Of a stretch of 64,000 bases of DNA, positions 1-12,000 are shown in pieces. The number at the start of each line of letters is the position of its first letter. Position 1 is the first letter of the stretch. Position numbers and translations under genes: made by a program. A model generated the notes under the pieces. That model was not told the origin of the DNA. It saw nothing but the letters and a program-made list of their open reading frames with translations, and did no database searches. The stretch is from Spodoptera frugiperda (lineage: Eukaryota > Arthropoda > Insecta > Lepidoptera > Noctuidae), in NCBI RefSeq assembly GCF_023101765.2, contig NC_064236.1:13604993-13668992 (forward strand), written 5' to 3'.

Positions 1-644
1 AAATATAATACAATCGCGAAATAAAGACTCCTATCGAACAGTTCCGTAGTATTTCCTTTCTAAAATAGGCTCAACTTCAAAAAAGCTAATTTCGCGAGCT
101 GAAGTCGACACAACCACTACGCTTTCATACCTCGATAATAATATTATAATATGTAATTACGCTTCAAAATTACACAAATTCGCTACGAACATGAATACAA
201 TTATATAATTTCTACAATATATTATACAAATACATAGATTGCTGATTTATTGCGTGTTGGCAAATTGAAGATACAATAAAGATAAAATATGACACCACTT
301 TGCTAAGTTCTACTGCAAACCAATCCCGAATCCCCTTATATTTGATTATACTTGACACGACATTAAATAAAATTTTATATACAATTGGTATAATAGGTGA
401 TGTTGTCAAGATGTTAGACTTACTGGTTTTACCAGATTTTGAAGGGGTTTCGAAACAATTTAGTGGGAATGTGTAGTACAGCGAGTTAAATATATATTGT
501 AGTCTCACAATAAAACATAACATTTACATATTTTTGTTAACAGTTCATCTTTCTTCACAGAATAAAGTGCAGGCTTTATTCAAAAACAAAGAAGCATCGA
601 TAAGTTTCATAACTGTACGATGACTCTTCGACGGAGGCTAAAGA
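1..644. other. Syntaxin 3' UTR and downstream intergenic DNA
   Basis: AT-rich sequence after the syntaxin stop codon. Apart from the two minus-strand AATAAA hexamers I see no coding exon, RNA gene or clear repeat. Confidence 0.5.
575..580 (-). terminator. Putative poly(A) signal of the syntaxin gene
   Basis: An AATAAA hexamer on the minus strand lies 65 nt downstream of the syntaxin stop codon. Another lies at 246-251. Position and sequence fit a cleavage/polyadenylation signal; which one is used cannot be told from sequence. Confidence 0.5.
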
Positions 645-3600
645 TCACTTGTGGAATATAATGATGAGTATAATCGACACTATGATGATCAGCGCTAGGA
701 ACAGGTACACCTTCTTCTTGCGCAGTTTGTTCTGAAATCATAAAATTAAATTATTATTCTGCTCTTAGTGGTCTGGAATGGTATAAACATATTAATTACA
801 TCTATATGAGGTAACAACAATTGGAGATTTGTATTATGATTATGTTCATACTTTATGTAAACAGAAAGTGAGTTAGAAGAAAATACAAGTATTCATTTTC
901 ACAGTCCTCACTGAAAGACAGACAGCCTTCAATAAACATGGTATCACAAGTATTACCTTGTAGTTAGCAGCCTCCCGGAGTTCCTGCGTGCCACTCTCCA
1001 CGTTCACCGTAGCATATTCCACACTGGATTCAATGGAGTTGACTACTTCTCCCTGTGAGTGGATCATTGTTCCAAGCTCCTTGAAGATTTGGTTCACATC
1101 CATTATGTCGCTCTGAAAGTACAAATAAACAGAATTAAATATAGTAATATAAAACTATTAATAGAAAACATAAAAGTTTGTGTGATTGGTGTCTTAGATA
1201 CAGAATCCAAAAGAAATATAATTATTAGCGAATAGCGATGGAGATGTACCTTCGTCCACCACCCCATTCCTACTGCAGTGTCATGAAAAAGACTACTAGG
1301 ACCAGGGTGTAAGTAATGGGGTTCCATCCATGATGCAATTTTAGCAAAAGTGCCAAAGTATATAATTAACAGTAATTAATTTGGCACTTTTGCTAAAATT
1401 AGCTTTTGCTTAGTACTCTAAGCACTATTAATTTAAATAGCTACATTTTAGTTTCTATTATGTCTCCAGGGTAGAACAGCATAGCAAGTATAAACCATTC
1501 TACAATCATGTTGTTTGAGTCAATTAATAATTATAAAATTACTATCCATTCCAAACATTTGATCAATAATTGTATGACATTGGAATGAAATACCTACAAG
1601 CAAAATATTATATGAATATTTGCTTAGCCAACCATGTTATGACATAGATATAACGATATACTACATTGTCTTCTTTTGTGTCTCGAAAATATTATTACGA
1701 TATCGACAGATAGTATGTTTCTGTGATCTCATTTTGTGACATGATAAGAAATTAACATGTAATCAGCACCTAACTACGACAAAACAAATCATATAGCAGG
1801 TATTAAAACAAAATGAAAGCAACGCAAATAAAAATATTAATTTTGCTTTACAGATTTAATCTGGAACAGTTGTTAATTAAAACGAACATAATTATTACGT
1901 TTGAGGATAACAATGTACGGTACAGATATTCTGTATCGTAACTGTACACCATTAGTTGAAACGTTAGCTTTATCGATTCGTTATATAGTGCACGATCGCG
2001 TTGCTAATTCTTTGATAAACAACCATTTGATTTTGGTTTTAAAACAAAAAACGGACTGGATCGGACGGCATAATATGTAATGTCGTATTAATGAATGGAA
2101 ACTATAATAGCAATTGTCAATTGATGTACAGACAGACGCAGCATGTAATCCTCAAACTAAGGTTTCATTTGGTTTTTTATTATAAAGAAGGTCATTTTAA
2201 GGAAACCTGGTGTTATTGTACCAGTAAATCTGTTTGTGCGTAACCTCAGACATAACAGGGGTTTAATGACGTATGTAGATCTCACCTCAAGCTGTCGGAT
2301 GTCTCGCTCTCGCTCCTCCAGCTCGACGAGCGAGCGTTCAGTCTGCATGACCTGCTCCTGTTCGCGCAACGTCGGCTCACCCATCTCCATCAACTCCTTG
2401 TTGCTGCTGTCACCTGGAGAACAGTCCACTTAAATTTTAGACAACTGTCGAACTGTACCGTTATAATTCTGCAAAAACTAAAAATATATCAATGTATTAA
2501 CTAATTTCTTCTGTGAACTTCATGAATTACCTGAAATAGCGAACGGATCTCCAATGTTGATGCTCGCAGACTGCGCCTTCACCTTTCTTACGTCTTCTTT
2601 GGTCTTCTGAGCGGCCAGCCTTTGTGTAGACTGAAGAATGAAATAACAAAATTAATTATTATTAGGTACATTGTCAATTCACTCTTTTCAAGTACCCACC
2701 TAACAATTTATGCCTAACACAAAATTATGCTTTTAAATACAAGTTCGATTGTCAGTGTTTATCATTCTGTTTGTTGCTCTGTGCTTTTATTAAACTAAGT
2801 ACTGAATTAAAGAAGCAAGTTAAATTATAACAGATATTTTATCAGATTTAAATAAATAGTAAAATATAAAATTAAAAGACATTATCTTCATCTTATCTTC
2901 TTGTTCACGTCGATTACTGTGTAATATGGCCAAAAATCCTATAGAACATGTTTTTAGAATAAGAGTTTTTCTCGACCAGAGATGTGCTATGTAGATATAC
3001 TGCGAGGATGTAATAGCAAAGCTGTGAAACTATGTGATTAACACGTACTACACTACTCGCGCTATAGTACACATCCATAGCACATATCCAAGCACGCATC
3101 TTTTCATATAAAATACATATCTTAATTGAATCTGTTTCGACCAGTGCTAAGCTACCGATGAATATGATTAGTGGATGCCAAACGCAACGTAGCATAGCAC
3201 ATTTCTGGTGGAAAAATACCCTAATATTCAAACTATGCATGTTATATAAATAAATGTAAACATGTATTGTGTACCTAAAATAAACATTAATAATATTTCA
3301 GCGTGCCTAAAATTATTACGTAAAATCATGTTATTTTAATTGTTCTATTTCAATTCAACAAGGTCAATGTCTTAGTATCAGTCGGAAAATACTTCGACAC
3401 TGCTGCGCGTCATTTGTGCTGACCCTGGCCGTTTCAGTAAGTTTCCTACTTGCAGCTAATCAATTAAAAACTATAGGTCTTCCTGCACATTACTTATTTT
3501 CGCATTTCCATGATAAAATAAAATATATGTGATCAAAAAAACAACATCGAATGTTTTATCAAATGGTGTTATCAGCAAATAATTAAAATTGATTCGTTAC

Positions 3601-6600
3601 AAATATTTGAACCGTCCACGTCCACATTTCATACAACATTTTTTTACGAATAAGTTCTATAATTATGTTAATGGGGCTATTAATAAATCCTGAATAGCCA
3701 TTTGAGCAAAAGAAATGTAATGTTTTTGTAAAAAAAGTCAATTTATGAATATAATCTGCACTGTCACGTTAATTACATTAATGTAAAATGATTGAAAAAT
3801 GTAATAATTTAATATGTAGTAACTAGTACCTACAGCCCATAGAATAGGTGTCTGAGTCAAACAAGGTAAATTGTTGATACTACACTAGTATAAAGAATAT
3901 GTGTTACCATTGGAATTTCATAGCTACAGTATATTTTTCAAACATCTTTTTGGATTTGCTAGTATCAAAGCTTCACAATGTATAAGATTGTTGTCTTATT
4001 TATATATTTATGTGTAGTAGAAAATTATAGACTCAATGAACAATTGATTAACTAATTTGCATCACAGAGTGATAAACTCTCTAAGTCAGTTTCTACACCT
4101 ACAAGTACACAACCAAATTTGTTTTAAAGCTACAGTAGGACCATATAAGAATAGTAAACAATTAAAATTATGAAATCAGAAACGATCAGAAGTATAGTGT
4201 TCAAGGTTAATCGGTCACTAAAATTAATATACTTCATACTTTTCAATGCGTTAATGCACTACTCCAGGGATGGCGAACCATTGGCTCGCGTAACTTGATT
4301 GCACTATTTTGGGCACATCACTAAACACATACAGTCGGCAACAAACTTATCATATTAAACTATCGGCTTCGGACGATTACGCCTGCTATGCTCGATACCT
4401 ATTGATCGTAAAGTGATGTTTATATCCTATAACTTTCCTCAATAAATAGACTATCCAACACAAAACATATTATATATTAGTATAGATTTAATGCATTTCC
4501 TATTTCATTGCTATGTACCTAAGGTATAGTGCAGCTGACGTAAGCTTAATTGCTAGGTACTGATAGCAGGTGTAAAGTACAAAGTCAACATTATTTAATG
4601 GTAATGACAATAAACTAATAAACATTCGTTTACAAAAATAGCACATAATACAAAAAGGTTCGCCATCCCGGCGCTAGTCCTAATAAATTCGATGCCATTA
4701 TGAACTTGACCCAACCTTGGCCACCACTCAATACTGATTTGTCCACGTGTAACATTACTATTATAGGAACATAATGGTGCTTTCAGTCTAAATCCTCTTT
4801 CTAAGTAGATTTCTACATAATTCATATATTGTAATAACTGTTGCATACTATCTTATGAGTATCTAAACATTACCATCATGCTAATTAAGTATTAACATCA
4901 TTTAACCTCTGATCTCTGCACTAATAAAAGATCGCATAAAACACATTCAAGAGTAGAGCATTGTGTTAAATATAATAAGGATATACAATGCATCCGACTT
5001 AGATAATATATATCACAAAGAAGATTCTACCTTTTGTAAACTGCAGTAACAAAGACATTACAATGTTGTATGAAAAGAAATGTGGCATGTGGCGCACAAT
5101 TGCATTGTATGACCTATTTATCTGCTATATCTCAGCATATTTTTTTAAAGATTAGCCAGATGACAAAGGTCAGGACGTCAATGTTATTTTCTAGTAGGTA
5201 ATATCTTTTTCAAAGATTTGTGTAATACATACCTAAGTGCAACAGTTAGTTGTAAACTTACCTGGAATGAGTTGAGTGTGATCATGTATTCATCTCTGAG
5301 GCGCTCCCTTGTCATCTTGTGCGCCGGCTGATCAGTTGGCAACTTCATCAGCTCCATGATCAGCGAAGATGTATCCCTTGCCAGTTTCTGGTTGTAGTTT
5401 TGTATTTGACGTCTGTGAAATTGTTTAACTTTTTAATATTTAAACATAAGAGCAATCTATTTTGTATGTCATAGGATTGTTATAGCAATCTTGGATCAAA
5501 ATGATTGGTAGATAGTTTAATAAATAATTCTACTTATCAACCGTTGAAAGGTAAATTGATCTTAGGGACATCTTTTTACGATATTAAGGTTACCTAACAC
5601 AATAGAGAAAAATTTGCTTATCCCGAATAAAAAAATAAATATGCTCAGATCAATTAGCCTTTCACCGGTCGACACATACTTTACTAAAGGAGTATTTTTT
5701 ATTGAATGTTGAACTTACAGTTGATTCCGATGCTCTTGGGAATCCTGTGGCGTCTGCAACTGGTTGACCATCTTTGACATGGACGATACTGTACAATGAA
5801 AAGAAGATGATTGTAGACAGTCACCACAATTTTGCACAAATATATAGAGTAAACTATACCTAACTTTGTTTGATTCTGACAAAACAGCTATTCTTGTTAC
5901 CCTTACATACTCATATTACAAATGCGAAAATATTTGTAATTCTTTTTGTTAGTTGAGTCATTTTTAGATTGTGATATGAAAACAAAGCCATAAAAGGAAA
6001 GTTAATTTGCCATTACCCAGAATAAGGTATTTAATAATTTATTTATTAAAATTACATAACTACAATGAATCATAATTTACACTTAGTATTTAACTTATTA
6101 TTATTTTTATTTGATGGAAATTGGGTCTCCTCTAGTTAGTAGTCGACTTATCTGCTAGTGTTATGTGGTGACGGCAAATGGATACAGTACTGTCGACTTT
6201 TGTATTTACTCAAATTTTTACAAAAAATAAAGGTTTTATCTGATGTAAAGTATGGTTTGTTATTGCTATTAATGTGTGTACATTTCTGTCTACCCCTGGA
6301 TCAAATATACAATGCACCCACAACAGGACAAAAACCTAGTGTGGGGCAATGCTTTTAAAAAACAAAACAAAAAAAACAACTTTGCCACTATTTGTCTTAA
6401 ATGTGAATAATTCACCGAATAAAGATAAGATAGCAATGTGAACATACTTTATATATCATAGTCATGACAAATACATGAATCATCTTTATTTACTACAAAG
6501 AATACACCCTAACTACTTCTTTTATTTTTTAAGGTACAGTAGAAGTTCCTTATTTGCGCTTCCTTCATTTGCGTTTTCACTATTCGCGGATTGAAAAAAT

Positions 6601-7414
6601 GCGATCCAATTCCTATAAGGTCTAAGATTTTTATATTCGCAGATCGAATCGAAATATCAGTGCGTAACCTAAAAAAATACATCCGCTATCCTTTGTCAAT
6701 GTGTCAGTAGAAGGATAAAAAAATAAAATAGACATTATTACAACTACGTCTAGATTGTGACTTCTGTCTAAACCTAGTGTGACCTAAACCTGATGATAAT
6801 AATATTATCATCAGGCAATCTCTATGATCAGAAAGTTCATTTAAACATTTTTTTATCAACTATTTGCTTCTTGATTTCGTCATCTAGGAACGTAGTCCCT
6901 ATAACCCTATACAAATTACCATTCCATATTCCCGGCATATTTACGGAATGCATACCCCGCGAATAAGGAGCTTACTGTATTTCAAACATCGCTTTAGATT
7001 TTGTTTTAGAGTATTCTACAATTCTTGAATGTGTTCTTACATCAGCCATGACTTACACAAACTACAATGTTCTATGAAAATAATAGATTGTGCATTAAAT
7101 ATCATTCTAGCAAATTACAGCTATTAGTGTCTGCAATTGAGAAACATTCATGACCTATCATTAAAGCTAAGTACCTATACAATATATACTTCCCTCAAAC
7201 AAACTAGTGAAACCTAATAGAATAGGATGTATAAACAATAAAAAGAATGAAACTAAAGATAATAACAGAGATAAAATTTGATAAAATTAAAACAATAGAA
7301 GTACAAACCATTCTGTGAAATCTTTTTAATATTGCTGGCTATAGTTTGGGACAGGCGCTGGAAATTATTGTCCCTGTCTTCGAACGACACACCTCCCTGG
7401 TATGAGGAATCCAT
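645..7414 (-). CDS. Syx7: Syntaxin-7/12 (endosomal Qa-SNARE), 7 coding exons
   Basis: Coding exons, in transcript order: 7414-7309, 5788-5719, 5412-5262, 2630-2531, 2413-2286, 1112-957, 731-645. All introns are GT-AG and phases agree, giving 798 nt (265 aa plus stop). Seen: an N-terminal helical region like the Habc bundle of syntaxin 7 (motif QTPQDSQEHRNQL, about residues 47-59), then a SNARE motif across exons 5-6. The ionic-layer glutamine (MIHSQGE) is at about residue 205. A basic stretch (KLRKKK) precedes a C-terminal anchor of about 19 residues (245-263), and the protein ends FHK. Family knowledge: syntaxin 7/12, called Avalanche in Drosophila, is a tail-anchored Qa-SNARE for early/late endosome and lysosome fusion. 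The length matches human STX7 (261 aa). The start codon at 7414 gives MDSSYQGG. The gene is divergent from PAN3 on its 5' side. Orthology to syntaxin 7 versus 12 is not resolved by eye. Confidence 0.93.
1113..2285. other. Syntaxin intron 5 (contains a hairpin)
   Basis: AT-rich intron between the SNARE exons. The only structure I can point to is the 20 bp perfect inverted repeat at 1338-1399, listed separately. Confidence 0.6.
1338..1399. repeat. Perfect 20 bp hairpin in a syntaxin intron
   Basis: The arm at 1338-1357 (ATTTTAGCAAAAGTGCCAAA) is the exact reverse complement of 1380-1399, with a 22 nt loop that is itself partly TAATTA-symmetric. It could be the folded core of a MITE or a small-RNA hairpin. 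No TIR or target duplication was found around it. Confidence 0.7.
2631..5261. other. Syntaxin intron 3 (contains a hAT-like MITE)
   Basis: A 2.6 kb AT-rich intron. It contains the hAT-like element at 4265-4671. Nothing else in it looks coding; the longest ORF (about 2914-3240, minus) has no recognisable domain and is not flanked by matching splice phases. Confidence 0.6.
4265..4671. mobile_element. hAT-like MITE, about 407 bp
   Basis: The ends are inverted: the left end reads CAGGGATGGCGAACC and the right end reads GGTTCGCCATCCCGG. They are bordered by 8 bp that match at 6 of 8 positions (CACTACTC at 4257-4264, CGCTAGTC at 4672-4679). CA[G]GG ends with 8 bp duplications are typical of hAT elements. 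There is no transposase, so it is non-autonomous. The imperfect duplication suggests an older insertion. Confidence 0.7.
5789..7308. other. Syntaxin intron 1 (contains a pogo-like MITE)
   Basis: A 1.5 kb AT-rich intron that carries the TA-flanked element at 6537-6977. No exon-like stretch was found elsewhere in it. Confidence 0.6.
6537..6977. mobile_element. TA-flanked (pogo/Tigger-like) MITE, 441 bp
   Basis: It starts CAGTAGAAGTTCCTTATTTG and its other end, read in reverse, is CAGTAAGCTCCTTATTCG, so the termini are inverted. It is flanked by TA (6535-6536 and 6978-6979). A perfect 12 bp palindrome with a 3 nt spacer sits near its middle (6789-6815). There is no coding capacity. The CAGTA-start ends and TA site fit the Tc1/mariner-pogo superfamily; the exact family is inferred. 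Confidence 0.72.
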
Positions 7415-9009
7415 CCTGAATTTACCTATAACAATGACACCAAAAACCACAATCAAAAATTTGCATTTGCTATAACCGCGCAGCGCAGAAATGCTTTTCT
7501 ATAGAGACGTAAACACTAATCGAGTTACACCTTGTATGATAATATTAAATTGTGACGTTGGTTCTATTTTACGGCACAAGAATGTATTTTTCATGTACCA
7601 ACTACGATCTGAGAATAAAATCGAATCTAATTACAAAGTACATTTAATCACAATTGGTTGCTTAATTTTCAAATAGGCTAGAAATACAAAAAAATAAACG
7701 TACAGTAACGGCGTAGCAGTCAAGTCAGACAAACAAAATCTACTTGAAACTTTTCTATGAAATCAATGCACTTTTCTACTCTACGTACACCCTTGCTTGA
7801 CGTACACTAATGTTAATGTCATGTCATGATCTGTCACTTAAATGACTCAAATGTGTACACAGGTGAAAAAAATAAAAATCGACTAAATTGGTTTACTTAT
7901 TTATTATATAAATCATAATCATTAATAAAATTAATCCATGAAGCCCATTTTTCTATTTATGTAATATTATTTCTGTAAGTTAGTAATATACATTTATATA
8001 AAATTTAGCTACATTTTACTAAAGATTTCTATACACCATTCCACTAGGAATCGGCTGACTAGTACAAAATAAATTATTACTATTTACTGAATAAATAAAT
8101 TCTGAATAAAGAAAGTAGTGAATTATTTTATATATTTGGTATTGGTTTTATGTCAGTTGATTTACAATTAAAACACCATGCCATTAAATGATTAGTAGGA
8201 AAAAAACCACCTATAAATATTCAGTGTCTATTCCTTTATGGAGATTACATATTGAATGCGGCGTCATATTCTTACTTTTTGATAGTAATCATAATAAATA
8301 TGAAATTAAAATATTTTTTAAAATATACATAGTACTAATAACATTAAAAGTCCCATTCATTAGATTATTCAATTTCAACATTTTATTCATAGACAATTAT
8401 AACCCTACAAAACGTAATACTAACAAAGTACAGTTGTGTACCATTGACGCAAAAGGCAATCTTTGTTGATAGCATAATATCTTGTCTATGACCACTGATA
8501 TCCTACGTTGTTCATAGAAATACGTTTACGTACTTGTATACGTATTTATGTGTAGTAATATTAATGTGTATTTGTCTTCGTGTCCCTATGCTCTGTTTTT
8601 TTTTTATTTAGAAATTTTAAATGTTATAAACTTGTAAAAAATCCTGGATCCTGCATGATTCGATCGATTGATAAGCGATTATCTTACGTATAATTCTTGT
8701 GACAATGAGCTTAGCAATCATAATCACTTATTTTTGTATGGCTTGATCTTCTGTCACGGGTGTTAAAAAGTGTATCAAGTACATAGAAAGAACGAAAAGC
8801 GAAAATGTCCGAGATCGCGGTCGGCCGTTGTGATGTTTGAGATCAGTAAGATTAGTGTAACAGATGAGGAAGATGGGTTGTTGATGAGCAGCCAGGTGAG
8901 CGAAGTTCAGATCGCGTAGCTACACCAAAGCGCCTAGACGTCCAAGACGTTCGAAGGATATCCGCTGTCGGTCACCTTATTTTCGGAGAGCCTTTTTTCG
9001 TTATTCATC
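7415..9009. promoter_or_regulatory. Divergent intergenic region, syntaxin / PAN3
   Basis: The two start codons are 1.6 kb apart on opposite strands, so both promoters must lie here unless upstream non-coding exons exist. From about 8760 to 9009 the base composition becomes less AT-rich, as expected for the PAN3 5' UTR. I see no clear TATA box or mapped start. The middle (7700-8700) is AT-rich with no recognisable gene. Confidence 0.5.
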
Positions 9010-12000
9010 ATGAGTTGGCTGCACCGTGAGCTGGAAACCATGGATCCCTCGATCTTTCTACAATATTCACCATCCCCTCCGAATGGGCTACCACAAGAAT
9101 CGAAGTTGGCAACCTACATGGTGAGTTTATTTTTCAATTTTCGTGGTGTTTTTGTGGATTTTCTTCAGTTATCAGTTGACACATTTTTTGTGTTCTAGAA
9201 TCGTTCCACTTCCACTCCCACAAGATCCCTCAACCAGGCTCTTGGGAAACTCAGCTTGGAGTCTTCACCCACTGCAATTAAGAAGGTAAGTCAAGATGAC
9301 TCATTGATGTCACTTAACATTTCAGTGTGCTACTTTCACATAAGTTAAAAAATATTTTGTTTTTATGTGTCCAGGTGGTGATAACAGAATTTGTTCCAAT
9401 GAACTACTTTCCTCCACCTAGCCTACTCCAGCCGGACTCTCCAGAAAGTTCTTCCCCGTCTACTATGGCGGCAGTTCCCAACACTTCTCAAGTACATCAG
9501 GTAAGCCAGTGTTTCCTGTTGCTATACTATTATTTACAATAATAAACACAACAATTTACGAGAAATTATATATACAGGGTGTCCCTGAAGTCGACGTCCA
9601 ACAGGCACCAGATGATCGGCAAGGTTCCAAATGTTATCAGAAAAATATAAAAAAAAATCTAAGTCCTACAGTTTTTAAATTACAGTGACTTATGTGTTAT
9701 CCACGAAAAAGTACACCCTGTGCCAGTCTTTTGACTCTAGTTGCTACAAATCTTTATTTTTTCGTCTGCAGTCTTCCTTACATTATCCTGAATAGTGCTC
9801 CAGTAATATGGAATCATAAATTCTTAGCCAACTGTTTTAGATTGGAAAACATTGTTAGTTTTAGAGGAACCAAATACTCTGAATAAAATTTTCACCTTAC
9901 TTTAAGTGACTGTACTGAATAAATTATGTATGGCGCTAGTAGTGGCAAATTTCACCAAAGTTGGCGCATTTAATAAGGATTATAAAATGGTATAGCACTT
10001 TGCAAATTATTTCTTAAATTCGACACAAAAAAAGATTTTTCAACGAAACTCCGTTTCGATGAATTTATTTGAACTTACTAAAAATTCTTCTAGCGTACTC
10101 AAATCATACGTTATAACCTCGTATGCACTAGACAGCACTTTGCACGCTATTTGTTATCATCATGTTGAAAATCAGCGATAGAATGAAAAATGAATGAAAA
10201 TGAGTGAACGTGTGAATGTATGCCACAGATTATATATATTAATTATTGTGGATGAATGAATGTGTCATCGATGAATGAATGTGTCGCAGACATCCTCGGG
10301 GGCCTTGAAAGCTCTAGAGGAAGCTTTCAAGATTCTATGCCGTGCAGTCATCTGGTGAAGGCAGCAAACACAATCTGTTGATAGCTCGTCGTACGGTGCC
10401 TTGTGAAGTGGATACATCAGCGACGCGAGGCACACCGTCAGTACCGGGAAATAACTTTGAGACTCTTCCAAGGCGCCAACATAGGGGAGGAGTCCCATCA
10501 TCCTTGATGAGGACTAGGTCGTCTACCTTTAGTTCTCGACACCGCACCTTCCACTTTGTGCGTTGCTGGAGCTCCGTGACGTACTCTGTTGACCATCGCT
10601 TCCAAAAGTGCTGACGAGCTTGCTCCAATCGCTGAAAACGGTCTAGACGATTTGTGCTATAGTCCAGTAGGTACGGTGATGGCAAAGACGTTAGTGGCCT
10701 ACCAATTATAAAGTGGCCCGGGGTGAGCGGAGATAGGTCTTGTGGAGAGGGACTTAAAGGACATAAAGGACGGCTGTTAAGTATCGCCTCGATCTGAGCA
10801 AACAGCGAACTCAATTCCTCGAAAGTCAAGTGAATATTTTTTAGGACTCTGTATAAGTGGAATTTCGCTGACTTGACTCCGGCTTCCCAGAGACCACCAA
10901 AGTGAGGAGCGTATGCTGGTGAGAAGCGGAATTCAATGCCTTCGCGAGATGCAGAGTCTTTAATGGAGTCGCTATTAGACTCGAGGAAAGAATTTATTTC
11001 CTTGGCTGCTGCAACGAAATTTCTACCATTGTCGCAGTAGATGACCTTTGGTTTACCCCTACGAGCTATAAATCTTTTTAATGTAAGTAAAAATGCCTCC
11101 ATTGATAAGTCGCTGACTAACTCTAAATGAACGCATTTGTAGCGAAAGCAAATGAAGATACATAGGTAACTTTTAGTTATTTTACAGCCGCGCCCTTTGC
11201 GGTCTGTTATAAGAAATGGGCCGGCAAAGTCGGTACCTATAGTGGAGAAGGGGAAATCAGTTTCAACGCGATCTGCAGGTAAGTTTCCCATAATATTATC
11301 CATAGTGCGAGCATTGAATCGACGACAGGTTACACATTCGCGTGCTGCACGTCTGGCTAGATTCCTGCCTCCTACAGGCCAATAACGTTCTCTAATAGAT
11401 GCCAGGAGATGCTGAGGACCGGCGTGCAACAAGCGTAGGTGCTCCTGTTTGAAAATTAATTTTGTTAAAAAATGATTTGCATGTAATAAAATAGGATGAC
11501 GTTTGTCATACTGATAAGAAGATGACTCGATGCGTCCGCCGACTCTTAAAATTCCATTTTCGTCTAAAAATGGATTAAGAGAAGCGAGCGCGGCTTTAGA
11601 ATTTAAAGATTTACCTTTTCCTAGCTGTTCTAATTCTATAGGAAAGGAATCTTTCTGGGCTAACTTTATAGCGACGCTGTGGGCGTTTTCTAATTCAGAA
11701 ACTTGAAGTAGACCTCGTAATCTGTTTGATTTTATATTTGATCTACAGTTTTTGACGAACCTTAAAACTCTAGCTAGAACCCGAATAAGAGTGGTTAAAT
11801 TAGAATATTTTGCTAAATTTTCAGACAAATCTGGCATGGAAGATGCATCCTCCCCCCCTAAAGTGTGATGGGTCTTAAGCTCTGGCAACTCTATAGAGTC
11901 CGCAGTATAGGCGGGCCAGGAATCTTCGGATTCCAAAAGGAACGATGGACCGTTCCACCATATAGAGAGATCTGTTTGGTCCGGATCGACACCACGCGAG

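Noticed and set aside
2914..3240. 108-codon minus-strand ORF in a syntaxin intron
   Set aside because: No recognisable domain, AT-driven composition, and no splice sites whose phase fits the syntaxin transcript.
9692..9886. 64-codon ORF that recurs at 17877-18071 on the other strand
   Set aside because: Both copies lie in the inverted arms of the foldback element and mirror each other. No domain, no start context and no conservation beyond the repeat.
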